Translations under genes and position numbers: made by a program
Assembly (NCBI GenBank): GCA_018334915.1
Contig: JAGXLB010000009.1
Span: 1 to 33,729, forward strand
From: Candidatus Bipolaricaulota bacterium
GTDB taxonomy: Bacteria; Bipolaricaulota; Bipolaricaulia; M55B111
Length of the DNA stretch: 33,729 nucleotides
Reading direction: 5' to 3'
In this document: piece after piece, positions 16,425 through 22,567 of the stretch
Position numbering within the stretch: position 1 is the stretch's first letter
Layout: each line of letters opens with the position of its first letter
Notes under the pieces: model-generated
Databases searched by the model: none
Seen by the model: only the letters and a program-made list of their open reading frames with translations
Told to the model about the DNA's origin: nothing

Positions 16425-17882
16425 TTAATACTTTACATCTCGATTTTCTCTTTCTTCTTCAATTATCTCATCGAGTTTTTCCTGTTTGTCCTCTGTGAGA
16501 ACGTCGGCCTCGTAACTCTCCAGAATTTCTTCACTTTTCTCGCTAATTCTATCTCCCATTGACTTCTCCCCGTTCTTTTTCCAGTTGTCGTAGTTAGTCC
16601 GGTCCATGAGAGAGGGTTGCCAGTGCTCCTCCTTGAAGTTGTCCATTGTGTGAGAAGTGTTCAGGAAGTTGCCTTTCGGACCGACTTCGTTTATCAGGTC
16701 GAGAGGGATGTTGTCGCCGGAAGTGTCGATACCTTCCATAATTCTCTTTACCATACCTATTATTTCATTGCTCATTACCAGCTGGTCGTAGGAATAGAGA
16801 AGACCGGAAGCCAGATAACCAATGTCGTGAATCAGGTTGGCACCCACGAGAGACTGAGTAGCTATATTAAACGTAGCTTCAATCGCCGCCTGTGTATCCA
16901 CCAATTTGGAATCGGTTACCCCCGCTGTTCCAAACATCGGAAGATTCAGAAAGTTGCTCATTTCAGCCACGGCACCATTCATAAGGGCAAACTCCGGACC
17001 ACCGTATACGAACCCGGACGTCTTCATGTCAAGGATGGAATAGATACCACCTGTTACCATCGGTGCACCCTCGTTCACCAGCTGAGCCAGGGTTATCCCG
17101 GTAAGCGATTCGGCAATACCCAGTGCTATAGAGCCAGCAAAAGTCATCGGGCCGACCGCACCCGCAGAGGGCATCGGCGTGTAAATCGTGGGCAAATTGT
17201 GTTTTGCCCCGAAAATAGTCTGAGCCATAACTTCCTTGCTGTGGCTCAGTGGGGTAACCGGCTCGATGTAATGCATTATATAGGGCTTCGCCTTAAGCTT
17301 TTCCTCCCCCCCTACGGCGACTGACGCCATGTTAAATACGTCTTCCGTACCTCTTTCGTCCCAGGAACAGAACATGACGGGTTTGGAGGTATTTGCCATC
17401 ACCTGTCTTGCTTCCAGTATGTCCTGGACGTTTTCCTCCTCCTTCCTTAACAAACCTATAGGAGAAGAGAAATCAATATGTTCGAGAGCGTCACAGACCC
17501 TTGCCCACTTTTCAATATCTTCCGCTACGGTCTGCCTAATTTCTCCGTCTTCATCCAGGGTTCTGGGGACATCAGTTCCCGAACCAAAATAAGAATTTGT
17601 TCCTCCCAGCCTCATGGCCAGTTCGCCGTTCCTATCGTAAATCAAAACTTTCTTCGGAGCCTTTTCTACAGCGTCGTTAACCAAATGGGGTGGGAGATGA
17701 ACCATTTCATCCTCTACCCTGGCTCCCGCGCCGGCAAATATTGATCTTGCCTCTTCGTGATCTACCTTCACTCCAGTATTCTGGAGAATCTCCAGAGAGG
17801 CGTCGTAAATTTGCTCCTTATCGTCCTCGGAGAGTATATTGAACCGAGGAGTTCTGTTTACAAATTTATTTGACTGTAACAT
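16425..17882 (-). CDS. MttB-superfamily methyltransferase, non-pyrrolysine, copy 2
   Basis: Paralogue of the gene at 14967-16415, 485 residues, alignable over its whole length. Matching landmarks are YDASLEILQNTGVKVDHEEA, IYDRNGELAMRLGGTNSYFG, FGTAGVTDSKLVDTQAAIE, VGANLIHDIGYLASG, and HTMDNFKEEHWQPSLMDR. No in-frame UAG, so no pyrrolysine. Side-chain differences at equivalent motifs (GCTDSKLVDQQSG versus GVTDSKLVDTQAA, GYMESAS versus GYLASGL) suggest the two proteins accept different methylated amines. One example would be betaine for one and dimethylglycine or sarcosine for the other; this is inference. Ribosome site TGGAGGT precedes ATG 17882. Transcription probably starts at the promoter 17928-17956, which overlaps a candidate GntR site. 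Confidence 0.87.
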   Translation of the reverse strand: MLQSNKFVNRTPRFNILSEDDKEQIYDASLEILQNTGVKVDHEEARSIFAGAGARVEDEMVHLPPHLVNDAVEKAPKKVLIYDRNGELAMRLGGTNSYFGSGTDVPRTLDEDGEIRQTVAEDIEKWARVCDALEHIDFSSPIGLLRKEEENVQDILEARQVMANTSKPVMFCSWDERGTEDVFNMASVAVGGEEKLKAKPYIMHYIEPVTPLSHSKEVMAQTIFGAKHNLPTIYTPMPSAGAVGPMTFAGSIALGIAESLTGITLAQLVNEGAPMVTGGIYSILDMKTSGFVYGGPEFALMNGAVAEMSNFLNLPMFGTAGVTDSKLVDTQAAIEATFNIATQSLVGANLIHDIGYLASGLLYSYDQLVMSNEIIGMVKRIMEGIDTSGDNIPLDLINEVGPKGNFLNTSHTMDNFKEEHWQPSLMDRTNYDNWKKNGEKSMGDRISEKSEEILESYEADVLTEDKQEKLDEIIEEERENRDVKY

Positions 17883-17922
17883 ATAAACCTCCAGGACTTA
17901 ATTTTATTAAACCGATATACAT

Positions 17923-17931
17923 TCAATATAC
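17923..17931 (-). promoter_or_regulatory. Candidate regulator-binding motif at the mttB promoter
   Basis: The 9-mer TCAATATAC (plus strand) overlaps the predicted -10 box of the mttB pair. It is identical to 18833-18841 (just downstream of the gntR promoter) and 22055-22063 (formate dehydrogenase promoter). On the minus strand GTATAT is repeated 11 bases later here (TGTATAT). Confidence 0.45.
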
Positions 17932-17956
17932 TAACAGGAGGCAAAAAAATTCGCAA
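17928..17956 (-). promoter_or_regulatory. Promoter of the tandem mttB genes
   Basis: On the minus strand TTGCGA (17951-17956), 17 bases, TAGTAT (17928-17933); each box matches consensus at four of six positions. It would give a leader of about 40 bases before the ATG at 17882. Moderate strength would fit a regulated promoter. Predicted by eye. Confidence 0.45.
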
Positions 17957-18045
17957 ACTCTTCTATTATTTTCAAATTCCCCCTGATTGGTTTGTTTAAG
18001 GTTCATAGGTAAATGATAAAATCGGTTTCGCATACCACCCCCAAC

Positions 18046-18690
18046 TTATTCAATGGTCTCTTCTCTTTGTCCGGCACTGATAAATTGATTTTTTATCTCA
18101 TCTATGAAATCTTCCATGTGGGATGCCAGTATTCGCCCGCTTTTCTTCTCATCACCATCGGAAAGAGCCTCGTTTAGTTCTGAAAATTCCTCTGCAAACG
18201 TACCCATAAACTTTTTCGTTCTGGGAAAAACCCATATCCTCACCGATTGCTGTCTGAGTTTGCGCAGATTTTCGACCAGGACAGTGTTTCCTGTAGATTC
18301 GTTTACCAGTTCGTGAGCCCGACAGTCAAGTTTCATTAGCTCTTTTGGATCCTTCTCCGCTCTCATCTCATCTACCAGTCCACTCAACTCCTCCAGTTCA
18401 CCTTCATTGATTCTCCTTGCAGCAAGCTTACCCGCCAGACTGATGAGATAGCTCCGAACCTCGAACAGATCACGGAGTTCGTGAAAACTTACTGTAGAAA
18501 CGTATGTTCCACTGTGAGGAACAGTAGTAATTAAACCCTCGCCTTCCAGTTTTATAAAGATCTCTCTCAGGGGGGTCCTTCCTATGTCAAACTCCTCCCG
18601 AAGTTCCTTTTCTCGTAGTTGTTTTCCCGGTTCATAATCCAGGTACACTATTCTCTCTTTTATTATGTCAAGTACCTTATCTCTTTCCAT
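18046..18690 (-). CDS. GntR-family transcriptional regulator, FCD (FadR-type) subgroup
   Basis: DNA-binding regulator of 214 residues. The N-terminal winged helix-turn-helix spans about residues 1-67, with the family signature GKQLREKELREEFDIGRTPLREIFIKLEGEGL (22-53) and the wing PHSGTYV. The C-terminal helical FCD ligand-binding domain (about 70-205) has metal-site residues seen as DCRAHELVNE and, further on, SHMEDF. Such regulators usually respond to small organic acids or amines. It sits directly upstream of the mttB pair on the same strand and has its own consensus promoter with a candidate operator. It probably controls itself, mttB and the formate dehydrogenase operon; target and ligand are inferred. 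Ribosome site GAGGTT precedes ATG 18690. Confidence 0.92.
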   Translation of the reverse strand: MERDKVLDIIKERIVYLDYEPGKQLREKELREEFDIGRTPLREIFIKLEGEGLITTVPHSGTYVSTVSFHELRDLFEVRSYLISLAGKLAARRINEGELEELSGLVDEMRAEKDPKELMKLDCRAHELVNESTGNTVLVENLRKLRQQSVRIWVFPRTKKFMGTFAEEFSELNEALSDGDEKKSGRILASHMEDFIDEIKNQFISAGQREETIE

Positions 18691-18832
18691 TATTTAAACT
18701 CAACCTCTATTTTTATTTTTAAATTAAAACAACAAATAATTTAGCGCCGGAAATAACAGGAATTCAACCTCAAAAGCAGCTTACCAACATTCTGAACCCA
18801 ACCCTGATTAGCAATATTTTGGAACAATACTA

Positions 18833-18841
18833 TCAATATAC
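18833..18841 (-). promoter_or_regulatory. Candidate autoregulatory site of the GntR gene
   Basis: TCAATATAC (plus strand) lies about 15-25 bases downstream of the -10 box of the gntR promoter. On the minus strand it reads GTATATTGATAGTATTG: two GTAT-type half-sites 11 bases apart, the same spacing as at the mttB promoter. A repressor bound here could block transcription. Confidence 0.45.
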
Positions 18842-18856
18842 AATATTTAGAAATAT

Positions 18857-18884
18857 ATTATATGGCCTAACCCCAGTTAGTCAA
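18857..18884 (-). promoter_or_regulatory. Promoter of the GntR regulator gene
   Basis: On the minus strand TTGACT (18879-18884) and a perfect TATAAT (18857-18862) separated by 16 bases, one of the best matches in the window. It begins only ten bases after the hydantoinase-family stop. The predicted leader to ATG 18690 is about 160 bases; I see no clear riboswitch in it. Confidence 0.65.
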
Positions 18885-18894
18885 CTAATCAACT

Positions 18895-20808
18895 TCAATC
18901 GAGCCTGGGCGACCCGATAGCGGTTACATGAACCTTCCCTCGCCCGTGACTGAACGGTTCTTTTCGAATGTGAAGGTTGATATCCTCTCCTCCCGACTTC
19001 CGTACAAGTTCACTGACACTTTTTTTACCCAGACTTACGGCCTTATCCATAGCTACTTCCTCGTCTTCCTCCTCGATTGTCTTCCTGCCGTTCGGAAGAA
19101 ATACCAAAAATTGATCCGCCTCCGTCTTTTCTACCACGAGAACTTCAATTCTTCGAGATACTCGGCCGGTCACCGCGCCCACCGCATTTCCTACCTTGTA
19201 GTTTTCTACCTCCAAAAAGTCCGCCCCCAGACGCTCGGCCACCCGGGGAAGAAACACGGCCGCAGGAGCCCCGACACCGATAACGGGGAGATCCAAATCG
19301 AACTCCACGGACAAATCTTTTTTTTCTTCCTCCTTACAATAGTCCCACAGTGAGTTATTCCCGAAATCGCAGCCCGGCTTCTCGTCCCGGATAAATTTCT
19401 TCATTACTTCGAAGGATATTTCTTTCTCGAACGACTCCTTCACTTCGAAGGCAAACAATCCAGGTTCCTGCCCCCTTTCCCCTGCCAGGACGTCAGTACC
19501 CAGCCTTGGTGCTTCCCTGCTCCCGGCCGTATATTCTCCAATTACGTGTAGCAGATCCGTTGGAGTCAAAGCCACTCTGCGAACCAAGCCCAGCCTTTCC
19601 AGCTTTCGCAGGTAGTAATTGCTCCGAATTAGACCTTCTTCCCGGGCAATATCCATAAGCCTGCTCCTATTCATCATTTCGCCGCCGATCAATTTATAAA
19701 ACTTAACTTCGGAGTCCGTTAGCTTGCTTAGATCCTTACCGATCTCTTCTCTCTTCTTTACGAAAGAGGCATCTCCATATACGTCCACCTTATCTAGTGT
19801 CTCGCTGGATAAATCTCCAAAAGCAAGCGGCCTTGCGGTTCTTGGGCCAAATATCAGGTTACCCTCTTTGTCCAGCTCAATCTGACTATCACCACCAAGA
19901 CCTATGCTCCGGAGGTTCATCGACCGGACTTTGGTTCTCCATTTACCGACCGAAACACCCGACTTAGCCAGAGTGGGTAACCCGTTCCTCAGCACCGCAA
20001 CGTCCACCGTGGTACCTCCAATATCTATCACGACTCCGTCGTCCTTGTTCGAAAGCCATCGGGCACCAATCGCGCTCGCCGCGGGTCCGGAAAATATTGT
20101 TTCTATCGGCTTTTCCTTGGCCTCCTTCGATTTAGCAAGCGTTCCGTCACTTTTTACGACCAGCAGGGGGGCGTGGATTCCCCTATCACCCAGAGCCGAC
20201 TTCGCGCTATCGATGAACGAATTAATTATAGGTACTACCTTGACGTTCAAAACTGCAGTAACTGCTCTCTCGTAGAATCCGAGTTGCGGAGAAAGATTGT
20301 GACCCGTTATAACGGGTTTATCGGTTATCTCCTCGACTATCTCCCGGACCCGATTTTCATGAGCAGGATTTCTCACGCTAAAATACCCCGAAACGGCAAA
20401 CCCGACCACCTTATTCTTCCACTCTTCAATAACGGAAGTGACTCTTTCCTCATCCAAAGGTTCGAGTTCCTCACCCCGGGGGTTGAACCTACCAGGGACG
20501 TAAACTCGCCTGGATCTGGGAAACTCCCGGTCCTCACCCGGTTTCCAGCCCAGAGTTAAAAGGCCCACCGGACCTCCCCTTTCCTCGACTATGGAATTGG
20601 TGGCGAGTGTAGAGGATAGAGAAACCTGAATTACGTCTTCGGGATCGATTTCTCCAATAACTTCGTCTATCGCTTCGAATATTCCCCGGGAAAGATCGTC
20701 GTGCGTGGTCCGGATCTTCGTTACCTCTTTAACTCGCTCTTCTTCCTGGTCGAATAGAACGGCATCTGTAAAGGTATCCCCGGCGTCGACACCTACGGCG
20801 TAATCCAT
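18895..20808 (-). CDS. Hydantoinase/oxoprolinase family protein (HyuA-like ASKHA ATPase) with embedded winged helix
   Basis: Actin/Hsp70-fold protein of the hydantoinase A family, 637 residues. It has two phosphate-binding motifs, VGVDAGDTFTDAVL (5-18) and VVIDIGGTTVDVAVL (259-273), and a conserved SLSSTLATNSIVE stretch. The C-terminal GVGAPAAVFLPRVAERLG leads into a beta-rich tail. Residues about 362-414 look like a winged helix (MNRSRLMDIAREEGLIRSN, then YYLRKLERLGLVRRVAL). No HyuB partner gene is adjacent, and no Fe-S cysteine cluster of RamA/RACo type is seen. Possible roles are ATP-dependent opening of N-methylhydantoin (with the creatininase-family gene next door) or ATP-dependent service to corrinoid methyltransferases. 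Neither is proven. Ribosome site GGAGGT precedes ATG 20808. Confidence 0.85.
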   Translation of the reverse strand: MDYAVGVDAGDTFTDAVLFDQEEERVKEVTKIRTTHDDLSRGIFEAIDEVIGEIDPEDVIQVSLSSTLATNSIVEERGGPVGLLTLGWKPGEDREFPRSRRVYVPGRFNPRGEELEPLDEERVTSVIEEWKNKVVGFAVSGYFSVRNPAHENRVREIVEEITDKPVITGHNLSPQLGFYERAVTAVLNVKVVPIINSFIDSAKSALGDRGIHAPLLVVKSDGTLAKSKEAKEKPIETIFSGPAASAIGARWLSNKDDGVVIDIGGTTVDVAVLRNGLPTLAKSGVSVGKWRTKVRSMNLRSIGLGGDSQIELDKEGNLIFGPRTARPLAFGDLSSETLDKVDVYGDASFVKKREEIGKDLSKLTDSEVKFYKLIGGEMMNRSRLMDIAREEGLIRSNYYLRKLERLGLVRRVALTPTDLLHVIGEYTAGSREAPRLGTDVLAGERGQEPGLFAFEVKESFEKEISFEVMKKFIRDEKPGCDFGNNSLWDYCKEEEKKDLSVEFDLDLPVIGVGAPAAVFLPRVAERLGADFLEVENYKVGNAVGAVTGRVSRRIEVLVVEKTEADQFLVFLPNGRKTIEEEDEEVAMDKAVSLGKKSVSELVRKSGGEDINLHIRKEPFSHGRGKVHVTAIGSPRLD

Positions 20809-21005
20809 TATTACCTCCAGTTTATATAGAGAAACCTCGGGTTAGGCAGTAATCTCAGACCGCAACCCCTCATAAGAAAGCAGTGTCAACCTAATGATGA
20901 AATTTCGCTTATTTGCCGTATTGTTCCCAACTTTCAAAAATTTAATTCACGCGGAGGCATAACTCAAAGTCAATGACCCATCCAAAAATAAATAGAACTA
21001 CTCTT

Positions 21006-21208
21006 ACTCAGTTATTTCACCAACGGTAAATTTACCCATCTGCCTGAATAACTGCTCCCTGCTCCTTAGCTGGCAACTGATTTAACCTTTAAACCCAGCA
21101 AGAGACGAAATCCGGCAGTCAGCTAAGAGGCAGGAGGCTTGAACTAAAAAATATGGTGATTCCTTGTGACCTTCACCTTACTTCCGAATAGCGGTGAAAG
21201 AACTGAGT
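21006..21208 (+). repeat. Intergenic repeat family, copy B, with terminal inverted repeats
   Basis: The core 21072-21208 matches copy A: 21 of 22 bases at the left end and 16 of 16 at the right end (GGTGAAAGAACTGAGT, 21193-21208). The right end has an inverted partner, ACTCAGTTATTTCACC, at 21006-21021 with one mismatch. The whole is thus a 203-base unit bounded by inverted repeats. Inside, 21054-21072 and 21120-21138 pair at 15 of 19 positions and would form a large hairpin. MITE-like architecture. Confidence 0.6.
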
Positions 21209-21267
21209 TATTGTCAACTAAACTAAGTTAGGAGGGGACCTGTGTCAGGGGGACCGGTACAATTAAT

Positions 21268-21296
21268 TTGACCACGACTAACTTGTTCGGTAATAT
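21268..21296 (+). promoter_or_regulatory. Promoter of the creatininase-family gene
   Basis: TTGACC (21268-21273), 17 bases, TAATAT (21291-21296), with a predicted start near 21303 and a leader of about 27 bases to the ATG. The -35 box matches five of six consensus bases, the -10 box four of six. Predicted by eye. Confidence 0.55.
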
Positions 21297-21329
21297 GGAC
21301 AAAACCTCAAGGGGGACAGTGGGGGGATT

Positions 21330-22013
21330 ATGAAAATTGGTGAAATTAGCTGGACGGACTTCCAGGAAGCAGCTCCTTCTTTAGCCTTAATCCCCACGGG
21401 TAGCACAGAACAGCACGGGCCCCACGGTCCCATGGCCACAGATACTATAATCGCCGAATCAATCGCAGAACGAGCCGCCGAAGAGACGGAGACACTTTTG
21501 CTTCCAGCGATCGGCGTTGGTGTTTCGCGGGAACACGCTAACTTTCCTGGATCACTATACTTTTCCCCAGAAGTCTTTCGGGATCAGCTAGGGGAAATAA
21601 TATTGTCCGCTCATAACAGCGGGATCGATGATTTTATCGTAGTGAACGGTCACGGGGGAAACGTATCATCGATTAAGGAAGTTTGCAAAGCTCTGTATCA
21701 CGACCACGACGTAAGAGCAATTGAATGGACCTGGTTTAATGTAATCTCGGCTTCGGGGATGGGACACGGGGGGGAACTTGAAACATCTCTGATCATGTAC
21801 CTCAGGGAAGAGTTAGTTGGAAAGCCTATAGAGAAAGGCTCGGAGTCCTGGGGGCATAGCCTGTACGGAACCAGGTGGGCCTACGATACAAAAGAATTCA
21901 CGGAAAACGGGGTAGTTGGAGACCCAACAGAAGCTTCCAGAGAAAAAGGAGAAAATCTGTTCAATAAATCGACGGAAAAGTTAATTAAACTAATAAAAAG
22001 TATGAGGAACTGA
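21330..22013 (+). CDS. Creatininase-family amidohydrolase
   Basis: Metal-dependent amidohydrolase of the creatininase superfamily, 227 residues (members are usually 230-260). Metal-site pattern: GSTEQHGPHGP with Glu27 and His29, ATDT with Asp38, VVNGHGGN with His108, and GHGGELETS with Glu149. The superfamily includes creatininase, formamide hydrolases of flavin/deazaflavin synthesis and MftE, so the substrate is not fixed by sequence. Its neighbours handle methylated amines. Opening of creatinine, or of an N-methylated cyclic amide leading to sarcosine, is a reasonable guess but no more. The ATG at 21330 follows a G-rich ribosome site (GGGGGG, unusually close). It is divergent from the hydantoinase-family gene and 71 bases ahead of the formate dehydrogenase operon. 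Confidence 0.85.
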   Translation: MKIGEISWTDFQEAAPSLALIPTGSTEQHGPHGPMATDTIIAESIAERAAEETETLLLPAIGVGVSREHANFPGSLYFSPEVFRDQLGEIILSAHNSGIDDFIVVNGHGGNVSSIKEVCKALYHDHDVRAIEWTWFNVISASGMGHGGELETSLIMYLREELVGKPIEKGSESWGHSLYGTRWAYDTKEFTENGVVGDPTEASREKGENLFNKSTEKLIKLIKSMRN

Positions 22014-22035
22014 AACTTTGCTGCTTTCTAAAGTA

Positions 22036-22064
22036 ATTACATCGTTCGCGATTTTCAATATACT
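22036..22064 (+). promoter_or_regulatory. Promoter of the formate dehydrogenase operon
   Basis: ATTACA (22036-22041), 17 bases, TATACT (22059-22064); the -10 box matches five of six bases. The TCAATATAC motif (22055-22063) overlaps the -10 box. The leader would be only about 14 bases, ending in the GAGGAGG ribosome site before ATG 22085. Predicted by eye; read-through from the creatininase gene is also possible. Confidence 0.5.
22055..22063 (+). promoter_or_regulatory. Candidate regulator-binding motif at the formate dehydrogenase promoter
   Basis: Third exact copy of TCAATATAC, overlapping the -10 box. The shared sequence with the mttB promoter extends to TTCAATATACT (11 bases). The second half-site 11 bases away, seen at the gntR and mttB sites, is not evident here. 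Confidence 0.4.
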
Positions 22065-22084
22065 CATCAGAACGAGGAGGACTT

Positions 22085-22567
22085 ATGAGCCAAAAATCTA
22101 GCCCCGAAAATTCAGTACAGGATAAAACTTTTCTCGAGTTGGTCGAAGAATTGCCACCGGAGCGAGAGTCAGTAATTCCTGCGCTCCAGAAGATACAGAA
22201 AAGTCAGGGTTACCTGCCTGAAGACGCGCTGGAGACAATAGCTGACTACACGGACACACCACTGGCAAACGTTACTGGAATTGCGACTTTTTACTCGCAG
22301 TTTTATCTGGAACCCCAGGGTGATCACACAATCAAGGTTTGCCAGGGTACAGCCTGTCATATAAAAGGCGCGGACGATATTCTGGATGAATTAAAGCGGG
22401 AATTAGACGTTAAGGCGGGAGAAGTCACTTCGGACGGTAAGTTTACTCTTACAAATGTCAGATGTCTCGGCGCCTGTAGCCTGGCTCCCGTGATTATGGT
22501 GGACGAAGACGTTCACGGAAACCTTACCACGGAAAAGGCAATAGAAGTTCTGGAGGAATACGAATGA
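22085..22567 (+). CDS. nuoE: NuoE-like [2Fe-2S] subunit of NAD(P)-linked formate dehydrogenase
   Basis: Thioredoxin-fold electron-transfer subunit, 160 residues. An N-terminal helical part (ERESVIPALQKIQKSQGYLP) precedes the [2Fe-2S] ligands: Cys86 and Cys91 (VCQGTACH) and Cys127 and Cys131 (RCLGACSLAP), all four present. The ATIAxFY-type motif reads GIATFYSQFY. It is homologous to complex I NuoE and to the small subunits of NAD-dependent formate dehydrogenases and [FeFe]-hydrogenases. Gene order with nuoF and fdhF identifies it as part of the formate dehydrogenase. The last four bases overlap the nuoF start (ATGA). Strong ribosome site GAGGAGG. Cytoplasmic. Confidence 0.93.
   Translation: MSQKSSPENSVQDKTFLELVEELPPERESVIPALQKIQKSQGYLPEDALETIADYTDTPLANVTGIATFYSQFYLEPQGDHTIKVCQGTACHIKGADDILDELKRELDVKAGEVTSDGKFTLTNVRCLGACSLAPVIMVDEDVHGNLTTEKAIEVLEEYE

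Larger units (their letters stand above)
20809..21329. other. 521-base divergent intergenic region
   Basis: It lies between the divergently transcribed hydantoinase-family and creatininase-family genes. No further gene is seen. It contains repeat copy B (21072-21208), its outer inverted repeat (21006-21021) and the creatininase promoter (21268-21296). A perfect TTGACA occurs on the minus strand at 20884-20889, but I find no -10 box at proper distance, so the hydantoinase promoter is unresolved. Confidence 0.6.

Noticed and set aside
16617-17324. 235-codon open frame on the plus strand opposite the second mttB gene
   Set aside because: It lies wholly antisense to a well-supported gene, has no recognisable domain and atypical composition (rich in His, Arg, Tyr). 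It is a shadow frame.
14967-17882. Possible pyrrolysine in the MttB-like genes
   Set aside because: Both genes read through full length with no in-frame UAG, and no pyl genes are present. They belong to the non-pyrrolysine group.
18895-20808. RamA-type corrinoid reductive activator
   Set aside because: The protein is ASKHA-like, but it lacks the ferredoxin-type cysteine clusters of RamA/RACo and carries hydantoinase-A signatures.
21230-21270. Short GTG-started peptide (9 codons) after an AGGAGG-like site ahead of the creatininase gene
   Set aside because: It lies upstream of the predicted promoter and would not be in the transcript. It is too short to support.
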